A stretch of DNA of 64,000 nucleotides from Chryseobacterium pennipullorum (GCF_003384725.1 NZ_QNVV01000002.1:392877-456876); one strand, 5' to 3'; numbered from the stretch's first letter, positions 34,413 to 43,840 are shown. Notes: generated from the letters alone by a model not told the origin. Translations and numbers: made by a program.

Positions 34413-35186
34413 TTAAAATTCAACTTCCGGTAAACGGCAAATAGGCGGGCATGGTTTTGCCCAGTCGTAGGTATTGGCCTCAGTAAAGGCACTGGTTCCT
34501 GTATTTTTCAGATTTTCAAGGAATGAAATAAAAACAAGAGTAACCAGCATTCTTCCATAGACTTCATTGTATTTGAGTCCGAAGGAGCATACGATTCTTT
34601 TCAATCCGGCATTGGAAAGGCAGAGGTCTGCTGTAGGAACGTAGAACTTTGTAAAAATCCGGGTTCCTTTATAATCTTTGCACTCCATATTGAACCAATC
34701 CATTCCTTCATTCCTCCATTTTTCAATGGCATCTATCGCCTTATCCTGCTCAAGAACCGGTTTATTGGAAATCGGGAAAGACATATCTGCGGTTTTATCA
34801 ATATTTTGGAGGTCTTTGGAAAGCAATGCATTTTTTACAACGGTATACTGCTGTATTTCCTGCAGCTTCAGGTCTTCCTGAAGTGGGCAAAGCAAGCTGC
34901 AAGGATATTGATCCATATTTTTTCTCACGCCTCTCTCATCCATAGGATAAAGAATGATGATTACCTGATCTTTGTAAACGCCCATGGCAGCACAGAATTC
35001 CTCATATCCGCTATTTTCTTTCATCCAGGTAAGATGTTCTCTGCCGATTTCGAAAATATAGTTGGTAGGAATGATTCTTTTCAATTCATTAAAATTGGAA
35101 AGATGGAGACTCCACTGTTCCGTGGCCGCCTTGCATTCTTCTTTGGGCAGCATAAAATCTTCGCTATTTAATCTTGTCATAATCAT
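34413..35186 (-). CDS. Hypothetical cytosolic protein
   Basis: 257 residues; not recognised. No signal peptide or membrane segment is visible. It contains seven Cys (including C-S-L-L-C and P-C-P-P-I-C near the C-terminus), many aromatic residues and I-I-I-L-Y-P-M-D-E-R-G. It begins M-I-M-T-R; the second ATG (35180) is equally plausible. It lies 25 bp upstream of the membrane-protein gene, so it may be part of the two-component transcript. Confidence 0.65.
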   Translation of the reverse strand: MIMTRLNSEDFMLPKEECKAATEQWSLHLSNFNELKRIIPTNYIFEIGREHLTWMKENSGYEEFCAAMGVYKDQVIIILYPMDERGVRKNMDQYPCSLLCPLQEDLKLQEIQQYTVVKNALLSKDLQNIDKTADMSFPISNKPVLEQDKAIDAIEKWRNEGMDWFNMECKDYKGTRIFTKFYVPTADLCLSNAGLKRIVCSFGLKYNEVYGRMLVTLVFISFLENLKNTGTSAFTEANTYDWAKPCPPICRLPEVEF

Positions 35187-35242
35187 GGCTTTTTTAGTCG
35201 TATAAAAATATACAAACTGCGCATGTTATGCAAGTAAGAATT

Positions 35243-35863
35243 TTAATAATTTCTCACTGTTATATGATAACAGCTCTGTTGTTTTTCCTTTATATAGAAA
35301 ATTCTACCAGCATTTGCGTAGTATTTTAGTACTTTTTCCAGAGCCACCTCCATCTTGGGATTGTATTTAAGAACATCGTTGAATCGGATGTACGAGATAT
35401 CGAAAGAATTTCCATAATTATGGGAGCTTATTCCCAGCGAGGCATTGGAATTCACTCTTCGAAGTCTGCACTGGTCCTCTAGGGTTCTGGTGATTGATGA
35501 TACTGTAAAAGTACCGCCCTTGGTGTCTTTACTGAATTTGGAGGCAATTTTCTCGAGGGTTGTCTTCGCCTTGGAAACCATATAAGGTCTGCTGTAACTC
35601 AGTTTCTGGACCTTATAGCCCTTTCCTGTTTTTTTTATTTTATGAAATTTACCATTGTTGATATACTTCTGTACTGTTTTTGAATCTTTGAGCAGATGGA
35701 CGCTGAAGCTTTTGGAGGCGTCAAGATGCGGTTTGTAAAGAGCAGTGGGCTCCACCTTCAAAACGGAGGAAAGATCATAACAGGGAAAAGATTTTTTTGC
35801 CGCCTGCGAATGATGTAAACTGTAAATAAAAGGTACGAAGACCACACAAAGAAACTTTTTCAT
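35243..35863 (-). CDS. DUF5715-like secreted protein with peptidase M15-type metal ligands
   Basis: 206 residues from ATG 35863, giving a signal peptide (M-K-K-F-L-C-V-V-F-V-P-F-I). The region S-I-T-R-T-x-E-D-Q-C-R-L, then I-S-S-H148-N-Y-G-N-S-F-D155-I and C-Y-H200-I-T-V carries the H-x6-D and C-terminal H of M15-family zinc peptidases, which cut D-amino-acid bonds in peptidoglycan. The family is annotated as DUF5715 in Bacteroidota. Peptidoglycan hydrolysis is inferred from the ligand pattern only. Confidence 0.75.
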   Translation of the reverse strand: MKKFLCVVFVPFIYSLHHSQAAKKSFPCYDLSSVLKVEPTALYKPHLDASKSFSVHLLKDSKTVQKYINNGKFHKIKKTGKGYKVQKLSYSRPYMVSKAKTTLEKIASKFSKDTKGGTFTVSSITRTLEDQCRLRRVNSNASLGISSHNYGNSFDISYIRFNDVLKYNPKMEVALEKVLKYYANAGRIFYIKEKQQSCYHITVRNY

Positions 35864-36049
35864 TAACCGTTCATTTAAAATTACCAACGAAAAATAAAAC
35901 ATTTATGTTGTGTCTTCCAATTCTGTCGATAATATTACAATGGGAAATTCCAAACAAACATCAAACCAAATTGTAGAATTTGTAATTTTCGCACGTTTAT
36001 TTTCAAAATATTTTTTCAGAATAACCTTTCTACTTTAAGATATAAATTT

Positions 36050-36057
36050 TACATTTG
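36050..36057 (+). promoter_or_regulatory. Possible -7 element of the aquaporin gene
   Basis: TACATTTG matches TAnnTTTG exactly and ends 24 bp before the ATG at 36082. The -33 TTG is not clear. Confidence 0.45.
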
Positions 36058-36081
36058 AGTTACATTTTTAAAATAAACAAC

Positions 36082-36801
36082 ATGATAAAAAAACTTTTTG
36101 CTGAATTTTTCGGCACATTTTGGCTTGTTTTCGGTGGTTGCGGAAGCGCTGTTTTTGCAGCGGGTGTTCCGGACATCGGTATCGGACTTTTAGGAGTAGC
36201 CCTTGCGTTCGGTCTTACCGTTCTCACTATGGCTTACGCGGTAGGCCATATCTCAGGCGGCCACTTCAACCCTGCAGTTTCGTTTGGCCTTTTGGCAGGC
36301 GGACGGTTTTCAGGCAAAGACCTCATTCCGTATATTGTTGCTCAGTGTCTGGGAGCAATTGTAGCGGCAGGATGTTTATACACCATCCTTAACGGCGCTG
36401 GTGCTGTAGAATTCTCTAAACCCGGAGATTTTGCCACTAATTTTTACGGAGAAGCCGTTTATAACGGTAAAGCATTCAGTATGGGTGCTGCGTTCCTAGC
36501 AGAGTTTTTATTAACTGCTTTTTTCCTTATTGTCATCATGGGAGCCACAGATAAATGGGCCAACGGTAAATTTGCCGGTCTTGCCATTGGTCTTGCTCTT
36601 ACGCTGATCCATTTGATATCTATTCCTATTACCAATACTTCTGTAAACCCTGCAAGGTCCCTTTCGCAGGCAGTTTTCATGGGTGGAATTGCGATGTCAC
36701 AACTTTGGCTGTTTTGGGTAGCTCCTATTTTGGGAGGTATTGTTGGGGGACTGATCTACAAGTTCTTACTTCAGAGAGACACTGCTGAAATACCAGATTA
36801 A
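36082..36801 (+). CDS. aqpZ: Aquaporin (AqpZ-type)
   Basis: 239 residues from ATG 36082 ([16 protein letters not shown]); the frame is open upstream from a TTG at 36055. Six membrane helices with the two half-helix NPA motifs H-F-N-P-A-V-S-F and V-N-P-A-R-S-L. The Phe/His/Arg filter type (G-H-F-N-P, N-P-A-R) suggests water rather than glycerol conduction. Single-gene unit with terminator. Confidence 0.94.
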   Translation: MIKKLFAEFFGTFWLVFGGCGSAVFAAGVPDIGIGLLGVALAFGLTVLTMAYAVGHISGGHFNPAVSFGLLAGGRFSGKDLIPYIVAQCLGAIVAAGCLYTILNGAGAVEFSKPGDFATNFYGEAVYNGKAFSMGAAFLAEFLLTAFFLIVIMGATDKWANGKFAGLAIGLALTLIHLISIPITNTSVNPARSLSQAVFMGGIAMSQLWLFWVAPILGGIVGGLIYKFLLQRDTAEIPD

Positions 36802-36822
36802 GTACTATTGAATATCAACGAT

Positions 36823-36850
36823 AAAATCCTGTCAGGCGGCAGGATTTTTT
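36823..36850 (+). terminator. Terminator of aqpZ
   Basis: Stem AAAATCCTG / CAGGATTTT (36823-36848) followed by T, 20 bp after the aqpZ stop; may also serve the convergent gene. Confidence 0.8.
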
Positions 36851-37395
36851 TATTTTAATTTTTTGATATCAAAAGGATTTTTAAAAATGAGTTCTTCGTG
36901 TTTCCCTTTGATTTCCATTTTACGCTGAAGCAGATTTAATGCCATCTTCCGGATAAACAAATCCTTATCATTCAGTTTCCAATAAGAATCTTCATGCAGT
37001 TTTTTTGGAGGCCGGATCAGATAGAATTCTGTTTCCCACGTATCTGCATTATGGTAAAACTCAATGATTCCACAATGTTCAGGGATCAGTGCGGCATCTA
37101 CCATACCCATTGGAAGGAGAAAGCTGAATGCATTACACATATAATCGCCACACAAAATTTTTTCATGTTTCAGAAACTTTTCTCCGGACTCTTTATTGAG
37201 GTAGGATTTTTTAAAATCGTTTTTGAAGTCACTTTTTGAAAGCTTGATCTCAATTTCGTGACTATTCCCGAGAGAATCAACAATGAGAATATCCGCTTCC
37301 CAATCAGCCTGGAAATAATTGGTCATCACGACTTCTTTCTCAAAATCACAATGAGAATGGATATAGGCGTGAATAAGTTCTTCTATTTTGAGCAT
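36850..37395 (-). CDS. PD-(D/E)XK nuclease-like protein
   Basis: 181 residues from ATG 37395. The core E-A-D35-I-L-I-V-D-x6-E-I-E49-I-K51 matches the D-x(n)-E-x-K active site of the PD-(D/E)XK superfamily, resembling the MmcB-type DNA repair nuclease. It is stand-alone, with no restriction or repair partner adjacent. A start two codons upstream would be TTG. The substrate is not known. Confidence 0.65.
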   Translation of the reverse strand: MLKIEELIHAYIHSHCDFEKEVVMTNYFQADWEADILIVDSLGNSHEIEIKLSKSDFKNDFKKSYLNKESGEKFLKHEKILCGDYMCNAFSFLLPMGMVDAALIPEHCGIIEFYHNADTWETEFYLIRPPKKLHEDSYWKLNDKDLFIRKMALNLLQRKMEIKGKHEELIFKNPFDIKKLK

Positions 37396-37534
37396 TAGCA
37401 ATGACTATAAAAATGTGTGAGGTAAAAATATTTATGATAAGACCGGATTCAGGAAGTAACCGCAAAATTTTAATTGCTGATTACATGCTGTACGAAATTG
37501 ACAAGCAAGCGGAATGATTATTCAGAACTGGCTC

Positions 37535-38521
37535 TTAGCTTACCAGCAGGCTGCATCCGCGGATATCGGAATGATCTATCCTTCCCAATACCTGAAATTT
37601 CCGACCTGTGATTTTGCCCAAATCCTGAGTGGCTATAAAAGAACAGGAATGGGTGTTGGCCAGATCAATGATATTTATAGCTCCCGTTCTTCCTTCTTTT
37701 TCATAAGCCAGAGGATCTTCTGCATTCCGGATCATCACCCTCATCCAGGGCGGGCATTCATATTCATTGTTTCCTAAAGAATACGCCTGGGAAAGAAGTT
37801 CTGTCATCGAATATTCAGAGTAAATTTTCTGAGTATTAAAGCCATCCTGCAAGATCTTCAAAAGCTCGTCTTTTGTCATCTCCTCTTTTCTTCCTTTCAT
37901 TCCTCCAGTTTCAATAACGGTCAGATTTTGAGATCTATATACAGATAAATTAAGCGTTTTTACGGTATCTAAAAAGTCCAGCAGGGCGAAAGAAACTCCA
38001 AAGAGAATTACCTTTTTGTCTTTCAGCTGCTGCAACAACTCAAAAAGCTCTTTATGATTGTAAAGAAAATATCCGTTCTCCGGCTGATCAGATTTTTTCA
38101 TGAGAAAATCCACCATATATATTAATGATGAATTCTGTTTTTCCAGATAGCTTGGCAGAAGGCCCAGGAAAATAAAGTCTTCCGGCTTGCCGATAAACTG
38201 TTCAAAACTTTTATAAATACTATTTTTGTAAAGATAAGCATCCGCAATATAATGCTTTGAAAGATTCATCTTTGTTGTTCCTGAACTTTGGAAAAAAAGA
38301 TCCGTACTTACATTTTTGTCGAGGATCTGATGGTTTTTAAACATTTCTATGGGCAGAAACGGTATGTTCACCAGACTGTTTACCTCATCGGGGTTAATGT
38401 TTAAAAAGTCAACAAATTTTCTGTAGATCTCAACATGATCATACTGATAGCGGAATGTTTTCAGTGAGGCTTCAAGGAAATCCTGCTCTGTCTGTATGTT
38501 AAATATATTTTTCAGCTCCAT
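37535..38521 (-). CDS. LuxE-like acyl-protein synthetase / AMP-binding family protein
   Basis: 328 residues from ATG 38521. It begins M-E-L-K-N-I-F-N-I-Q-T-E-Q-D-F-L-E-A and has the adenylate-forming motif F-Q-S-S-G-T-T-K (about residues 83-90), with Y-S-E-Y-S-M-T-E-L later and D-L-G-K-I-T-G-R near the C-terminus. LuxE activates a fatty acid as an acyl-AMP/thioester. Here there are no lux genes; flavobacterial copies usually sit near other biosynthetic genes. The acyl substrate is unknown. Confidence 0.78.
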   Translation of the reverse strand: MELKNIFNIQTEQDFLEASLKTFRYQYDHVEIYRKFVDFLNINPDEVNSLVNIPFLPIEMFKNHQILDKNVSTDLFFQSSGTTKMNLSKHYIADAYLYKNSIYKSFEQFIGKPEDFIFLGLLPSYLEKQNSSLIYMVDFLMKKSDQPENGYFLYNHKELFELLQQLKDKKVILFGVSFALLDFLDTVKTLNLSVYRSQNLTVIETGGMKGRKEEMTKDELLKILQDGFNTQKIYSEYSMTELLSQAYSLGNNEYECPPWMRVMIRNAEDPLAYEKEGRTGAINIIDLANTHSCSFIATQDLGKITGRKFQVLGRIDHSDIRGCSLLVS

Positions 38522-38642
38522 AATTAATGATCTTCTCACCGGTTGATTATCAAGCAGCTATCCGGATAATTTAATATTTTTTTAATATTCCAAAACCATA
38601 CTTTGGTAAACTTCTTGCAAGAATTTACCCGGAATATGGATT

Positions 38643-38669
38643 AAAAACGAGAACGGGTTTCGGCCCGTT
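38643..38669 (-). terminator. Terminator of the queD-lpxH unit
   Basis: Hairpin AACGGG-TTTCGG-CCCGTT (38652-38669) followed by a T run on the minus strand; a second stem ATTACCTC/GAGGTAAT (about 38675-38696) lies between it and the stop codon. Confidence 0.6.
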
Positions 38670-38700
38670 TGGGGATTACCTCTTTTTTGAGGTAATTTTT

Positions 38701-39471
38701 TTATTGTTCAAATACCTTCAGTTCGAAGTCTTTTTCAAAAACGCCATACGTAAAATAAGAAATCCAGTCACCCAAGTTGATATATTTCGAATGCTGTTCC
38801 AGTTCGAGTACCATGGGAAGATGCCGGTGTCCATAGATGAAATAATCGATCTTCTGCGTCTTCAGCTTTTCTTTGGAATAAATGATCAGGAACTCTTTAT
38901 CTTCTCCAAGGAATGCTTTATCTTCTTCACCGGAGATCATTTTATTTTTTTGGGACAGGTATAATGCGATCTTCATGGCAATATCCGGGTGAAGCCATTT
39001 GAAAAACCACTGAGCAAGTGGATTGGTAAATAGTCTTTTCATTCTTTTATAGCCTTTGTCACCAGGTCCAAGGCCATCGCCATGAGCCAGGAGAAACTGC
39101 TTGCCACCCATTTCAAAATATTGCTTCTTGTAGAAAACGGTACATCCTATTTCTTCTTCCAGATAATCTTTCATCCATAGATCATGATTTCCCACAAAAA
39201 AATAGATCTGAATCCCCCGGTCCTTTAGTTCTGCAATTTTTCCTAAAACACGTACATATCCTTTGGGCACTACATGCTTCCACTCATGCCAGAAGTCAAA
39301 AAGATCACCCATTAAAAACAAAACCTGCGCATCTTCTTTGATCTCGTTCATCCAGCGTATAAACTTCTCTTCACGCATCCGGCTTTCTTTGGGTGTGGGA
39401 GCCCCAAAATGCTGGTCTGAAGCAAAGTATACTTTTTTTCCAGGTTCTAAATTTATTGTTGTCTTTAACAC
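38701..39471 (-). CDS. lpxH: UDP-2,3-diacylglucosamine diphosphatase (LpxH-like metallophosphoesterase)
   Basis: 256 residues. The binuclear metallophosphoesterase ligands are visible: D19-x-H21 in A-S-D-Q-H-F-G, G-D56-L-F-D-F-W, G-N95-H96-D, A-H-G-D and G-H-R-H-L-P. This fits LpxH, which makes lipid X in the lipid A pathway, though close paralogues exist. The start is a GTG at 39471, 20 bp after the stop of the 6-carboxytetrahydropterin-synthase-like gene. Confidence 0.82.
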   Translation of the reverse strand: MLKTTINLEPGKKVYFASDQHFGAPTPKESRMREEKFIRWMNEIKEDAQVLFLMGDLFDFWHEWKHVVPKGYVRVLGKIAELKDRGIQIYFFVGNHDLWMKDYLEEEIGCTVFYKKQYFEMGGKQFLLAHGDGLGPGDKGYKRMKRLFTNPLAQWFFKWLHPDIAMKIALYLSQKNKMISGEEDKAFLGEDKEFLIIYSKEKLKTQKIDYFIYGHRHLPMVLELEQHSKYINLGDWISYFTYGVFEKDFELKVFEQ

Positions 39472-39491
39472 CTTATGAATTTTGGATAAAA

Positions 39492-39938
39492 TTATTGATT
39501 ATCTTCAGCAAACCATTCACCATAAGAGTTTTCAGTCTCATGAAGTTTAAGATAGGCCAGAGAAATTCCCTGAGGAAGTTTTGATTTTATTTTAGCCGCA
39601 ATGGCATAGAGCATATTTTCGCAAGTCGGCTGGAAGCTGCAATAGATTACTTTATGGCCTCTCTGCTCCAGATCATCCCCCAATTCTTTGTGTGGAGTAA
39701 GTGCATTGAGTAGAACTGCATGATCCCAGACATCTACAATTTCAGATTTTACGATACTTTTGATATCTCCGAAATCTACCACCATCCCGTTTTTAGGGTT
39801 TTCAATATCATTTATCGGTTTTCCCTTCACTGTTACAAACAGCTTATAGGAATGTCCATGCATATTTTTACATTTCCCATCGTAATTGTAAAGTACGTGA
39901 GCGGTTTCGAATGTAAAAATTTTTGTAATACGTATCAT
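39492..39938 (-). CDS. queD: 6-carboxytetrahydropterin synthase / PTPS-type (QueD-like)
   Basis: 148 residues from ATG 39938 (a TTG lies six codons before). Zinc ligands are visible as H in F-E-T-A-H-V-L and H-x-H in M-H-G-H-S-Y. The catalytic Cys is seen in G-K-C-K-N-M, and the late C-E-N-M-L-Y and H-E-T-E-N-S-Y segments are typical. This step leads to preQ0 and queuosine, or to tetrahydropterin. Adjacent to lpxH by 20 bp. Confidence 0.85.
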   Translation of the reverse strand: MIRITKIFTFETAHVLYNYDGKCKNMHGHSYKLFVTVKGKPINDIENPKNGMVVDFGDIKSIVKSEIVDVWDHAVLLNALTPHKELGDDLEQRGHKVIYCSFQPTCENMLYAIAAKIKSKLPQGISLAYLKLHETENSYGEWFAEDNQ

Positions 39939-40011
39939 ATTGCAAAGATATGACAAAACCGTTAAACAGAGAAAAGACTGTTTTTATTACAGCAATATTC
40001 AGCTCCGGACC

Positions 40012-41454
40012 TTAATTAATTTTCAGGGTTATATTATTATCCTGCGTTCCATCCACATTAGCAGCATAATAGGGTACAGAAAGCCAGCCGTTATCATTCA
40101 TCACAAACTTGAATCCATAGGTTTTTCCTTTTTCAAACTGTGATTTTGGAAGGGCCAGTTCAAAAGTATTCTTCCCTTTCGAGATCATCTGGTAGTTTTT
40201 ACTTTCCGGCTTCCAGTCATTAAAAGAACCTGCAACAGAAACATTTCTGATCAGTTCAGTGCTTTGATTTTCCGGATACTGATACGAGAAGATTACATGA
40301 TCATTTTCCAGACGGTAACCATAGGTTTCCTTTGTATGGTTGGGATGGGCAATAGGTTCAGAAAGGGTATATTCTTCTGCCAGCATATAGGGATCCAGCA
40401 AACGCTTATCCATAATGCCGGCAATGTGATTGAGCATTGGATAATACACCGGAAATGCTTTATATCCGTTATACATTACAATGATAGCCATCTTACTGTC
40501 CGGAAAGATTCTATATCCACTTACATTTCCACCAGAAAAATAAAAGGATTTTATATGGTTAAAATTGTTGATATCCCAGCCATGTGCAAAAGTGATTCCT
40601 TTATTTTTATACTCAAATGGGGTCCACATCATCTTTTCCGTAGCGGGTTTCAGAAAATCATTTTTGCTCAAATGGATGCTCCATTGTAAAAAGGCAGGCA
40701 ATGTGACCGCCAGACCATTGGCTACATGAGCTTTCCTTCCTTCCACAAAAGTAGATTGATCATACTTATGGATATTTTTGTTATAGATATACTTCACAAC
40801 CCTATTAGGAATTTTTTCGATAGAATTGGATGAAAACACCACCTGATTTTGAGTATCCGGAAACTGATTCTTCAGAATATAGTCTTCGAGTTTCTGGCCT
40901 GTTACTTTTTCAATAATCATCGCTATCAGAAGATAGTTGGTCTGATTGTATCGATATTCCCGGCCGGTCTCAAAGTCCATTTTTTCTTTTGACAACCGGT
41001 CAATGACCTGTTGGTTTGTGGCATTTACCGGAATGTCTTCAAAAATGACCCAGTCGGGTAATCCTGAAGAATGAGACAGAAGGTTTTTGACCTGAACATT
41101 CTGCCATTGTTTGGGTATATGCTCAAGATGCCTGGTAATTTTATCCTCCAATGAAACCTTCCCTTCTTCAATAAGTTTAAAAATAGCAACATTCGACATT
41201 AGCTTTGTCGTAGAATATATCCTGAACATGGTATTGGCATCTACTTTCTTATCATTTTCCAATGTTTCCCTCCCATAATATTTCTGGAAAACTATTGTAT
41301 TATCTTTTACAATTCCAACTGCCATTCCTGGAATTTCATTGATCTGAATAACATTTTTTATATAGGCATCAATTGCTTTGGTCTGCTCTGCATTCTGACT
41401 GAATCCCAGCTGATAAATATTTAAAAACAGGGCTACGAAAATTGATTGTTTCAT
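40012..41454 (-). CDS. Class C beta-lactamase-like serine hydrolase with C-terminal glycogen-binding-like domain
   Basis: 480 residues with a signal peptide (cleavage near G-F-S-Q). The serine hydrolase domain has S81-T-T-K84 as S-x-x-K and Y169-N-Q171 where the third residue is usually Asn (Y-x-N). C-terminal residues about 415-480 (V-S-V-A-G-S-F-N-D-W-K-P and Y-G-F-K-F-V) resemble AMPK/CBM48-type glycogen-binding domains. Such fusions are known in Bacteroidota esterases/peptidases. Substrate unknown; beta-lactam hydrolysis is not implied. Confidence 0.8.
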   Translation of the reverse strand: MKQSIFVALFLNIYQLGFSQNAEQTKAIDAYIKNVIQINEIPGMAVGIVKDNTIVFQKYYGRETLENDKKVDANTMFRIYSTTKLMSNVAIFKLIEEGKVSLEDKITRHLEHIPKQWQNVQVKNLLSHSSGLPDWVIFEDIPVNATNQQVIDRLSKEKMDFETGREYRYNQTNYLLIAMIIEKVTGQKLEDYILKNQFPDTQNQVVFSSNSIEKIPNRVVKYIYNKNIHKYDQSTFVEGRKAHVANGLAVTLPAFLQWSIHLSKNDFLKPATEKMMWTPFEYKNKGITFAHGWDINNFNHIKSFYFSGGNVSGYRIFPDSKMAIIVMYNGYKAFPVYYPMLNHIAGIMDKRLLDPYMLAEEYTLSEPIAHPNHTKETYGYRLENDHVIFSYQYPENQSTELIRNVSVAGSFNDWKPESKNYQMISKGKNTFELALPKSQFEKGKTYGFKFVMNDNGWLSVPYYAANVDGTQDNNITLKIN

Positions 41455-41682
41455 TTTGATTTCTTTGTATTTCTTATAAATGACAATTGATGGCCTTGTG
41501 GTATTACATGCAATAGAGACGGTTTCCAGGATCTGATGAATTATTCTCCTGCTGTCCTTATGGGCCTCACTGACTTATTTTTTTTCATCAACGCTACCAT
41601 TATTTCTATCGGTATTTTGCGGCTATCCAGCTAAGTGCTTTACAATTGCTTATTCCCATCTGATACTCTATGACGGTTATGT

Positions 41683-42069
41683 TCACGCCAACGTATCGAG
41701 CCAGTTACCTTCCAGTCTTTTTATTTTCTTAGCCTCAGGATCAAATAAAACCCAAAGGGTAAGGGAATCCACAACAAGCTTATCGTGGCAGTAGAATTCT
41801 ACTTTCCGGGGCTGTTTTGGTCCTTCAGGTGGCAGAGGATATGTTTTCACGGTAATGGTATCGCCCAGATAAACCTGTTTTTTATATTGAATATGATGAT
41901 CCAAAAGCATCCAGGCATCATCAGCATAGTCTGTTTTATGTTTTAAAGACTCCCAGTGTTCTGCAGCTGCTTCTTCTACCCAATGCACATACTGCACATT
42001 GTTCACATGATTGTTCTGATCAATATGATCTTCGGTTACCTTAATCTGTTTTTGATGTACTAAATCCAT
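41683..42069 (-). CDS. Acyl-CoA thioesterase (4-hydroxybenzoyl-CoA thioesterase-like, hotdog fold)
   Basis: 128 residues, the normal size. Segments: D-Q-N-N-H-V-N-N-V-Q-Y-V-H-W (thioesterase signature with Asp/Asn), A-A-A-E-H-W, V-Y-L-G-D-T-I-T-V-K-T. This is a single hotdog domain; the acyl substrate is unknown. A -7-like element, TATCTTTG on the minus strand (42091-42098), precedes the gene. Confidence 0.85.
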   Translation of the reverse strand: MDLVHQKQIKVTEDHIDQNNHVNNVQYVHWVEEAAAEHWESLKHKTDYADDAWMLLDHHIQYKKQVYLGDTITVKTYPLPPEGPKQPRKVEFYCHDKLVVDSLTLWVLFDPEAKKIKRLEGNWLDTLA

Positions 42070-42388
42070 TTCCTATTGCTTTCCTGATACCAAAGATAGG
42101 AACTTTTGACTGCAATAGCTTCTCAATTATTTACAGGCATTCCAACGGTTTTTCGAAACGATTCTCGCCATTTCTCGTTTCTTCATGTAAATAATCAGTC
42201 TATGTGTTATTCTTAAGTCCTATTTTCTGCCTTTCAAAAACACTATAATAACTCCATAAGCAATTCAATAAATTAGAATTAGCTGGAGCATAATTTTGAA
42301 GTAAAAAATATTTAGTAATTTTATTAACAGAAGTGTTTTACAAAGTGGAAATATCCACTAATAACCCACTCAATATAAAGTGATTGTA
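42070..42388. other. Divergent spacer, no gene
   Basis: About 320 bp between the thioesterase and the TPR regulator. AT-rich, with a TATCTTTG (minus strand, 42091-42098) near the thioesterase start. No RNA gene or palindrome stands out. Confidence 0.5.
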
Positions 42389-43840
42389 ATGAAAATTTCA
42401 GGATGCAAAATATTGTTCTTTTTCCTTCTTTTTTTCCCAGGTATGACAAAAGTGTATAGCCAGGATCATAAAGAACTGATAAAACAAGAGCTGATAGAAT
42501 ATGCTAAAGATTTCAGTCATAATCCTTCCCAATATATTGAAAAGTTTGAAACATTACGGAGAAGAGCGGTAGAGGTTAACATCAGTGATGTCGCTACTGA
42601 ATGCTTATATTACAAAGCGTACTGTTTTTATTTCACCAACAAAAGCGACAGTACTATTATTTACTCCCAAAAAGCCCTCGAAGAAGCCACGAAATACCAT
42701 AACCGAAAGATCAAAGCAAAATCCATGGCATTATTGGCTCTGGCATATTCCAGACGTGGTTTTATGAACAGAGCCTTCAACCTGTTGGATAGTGCGGTAA
42801 AAGAGCCGGATCCTGATGACCATAAAACCAAGGCCCAGCTTTATGCTGTAGGATTACAAATTTCGATGTATGCGGATAATGCAGATAAAGAAGACCAGTA
42901 TTCTTTGCAAGCCCTACATGAAGCAGAGCTTTCCCGTGATATACCAACACTTCGTATGGCTTATATAGGCCGGAGCCGTATTGAAAACTACCGGGGAAGC
43001 AGTGAACAGGCAAAAAAACATTTGAAAAAAGCCATAGCTTTAATCAACACCTCTAAAGATAATTATTTAAATGCCCATATTAATACGGGTTTCGGGGAAA
43101 TTTATTTTAACGAAAAGAAGTATGACAGCGCAATAACCTATCAGCTGAAAGCTCTAAAATCTGCATTGGTAATCGGAGACAAAAAATTTCTGGCTGACAT
43201 TTACCATGCTCTTAAAGCATCTTATAAAGCAAAAAATGACCTTGAAAACTACAAAATAGCTGATGAAAATTCCCATGCGTTACAAGACAGCCTGAGAACA
43301 CTAAATATTGAACAGCATGAATCGGTGCTGACCTCTCTGGAGAAAGATTTGAAAGACAGCCATCAAAAAGAAAAATTAAACTACAGGATTATTACTGTAA
43401 TTGCCATTCTTTTGCTGCTGGTCTTAGTTTCAGTATTGATAAGGTATTACAAGCGTTTGTATATCCTGAAACGTACTACCCGAGAAAAAGAGGAAATTAT
43501 TAAGAAAAAGCAACAGGAAATTTACACCTTGCAGAGTGAATTCCAAAAAGATTCCATAGATGATATTTTGCGTTATGCCAGGGAAGATCAACCTATTTTC
43601 TTAAAAAAATACAGAGAGCTTTATCCTGATTTTCTCAAAAAACTGGAAACAATTGCTCCGGGGCTTACTTCCGATGATCTTAAATGCTGCGCTATGATGC
43701 ATCTGAACTTTACGGCAAAAGAAATAGCTTTCTACACTTATGCTTCCATCCGTACGGTAGAAAATAGAAAATACCGTATCCGTAAAAAGCTGAATGTTGA
43801 ATCCTCTATCGATTTAAATGAGTTTTTAATGAACTTATAA
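42389..43840 (+). CDS. TPR-containing transcriptional regulator (LuxR-type HTH), membrane anchored
   Basis: 483 residues from ATG 42389 (GTG three codons earlier). N-terminal signal peptide or anchor, then about six TPR-like repeats (residues 40-300). A transmembrane helix (I-I-T-V-I-A-I-L-L-L-L-V-L) follows at about 325-345, then a coiled coil and a C-terminal HTH with F-T-A-K-E-I-A-F-Y-T-Y-A-S-I-R-T-V-E-N-R. This layout is common in flavobacteria. Targets unknown. No cognate sensor is adjacent. Confidence 0.82.
   Translation: MKISGCKILFFFLLFFPGMTKVYSQDHKELIKQELIEYAKDFSHNPSQYIEKFETLRRRAVEVNISDVATECLYYKAYCFYFTNKSDSTIIYSQKALEEATKYHNRKIKAKSMALLALAYSRRGFMNRAFNLLDSAVKEPDPDDHKTKAQLYAVGLQISMYADNADKEDQYSLQALHEAELSRDIPTLRMAYIGRSRIENYRGSSEQAKKHLKKAIALINTSKDNYLNAHINTGFGEIYFNEKKYDSAITYQLKALKSALVIGDKKFLADIYHALKASYKAKNDLENYKIADENSHALQDSLRTLNIEQHESVLTSLEKDLKDSHQKEKLNYRIITVIAILLLLVLVSVLIRYYKRLYILKRTTREKEEIIKKKQQEIYTLQSEFQKDSIDDILRYAREDQPIFLKKYRELYPDFLKKLETIAPGLTSDDLKCCAMMHLNFTAKEIAFYTYASIRTVENRKYRIRKKLNVESSIDLNEFLMNL

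Noticed and set aside
38671..38696. Second hairpin ATTACCTC/GAGGTAAT as main terminator of lpxH
   Set aside because: On the gene's strand the hairpin is not followed by T; the AACGGG/CCCGTT hairpin further on is.
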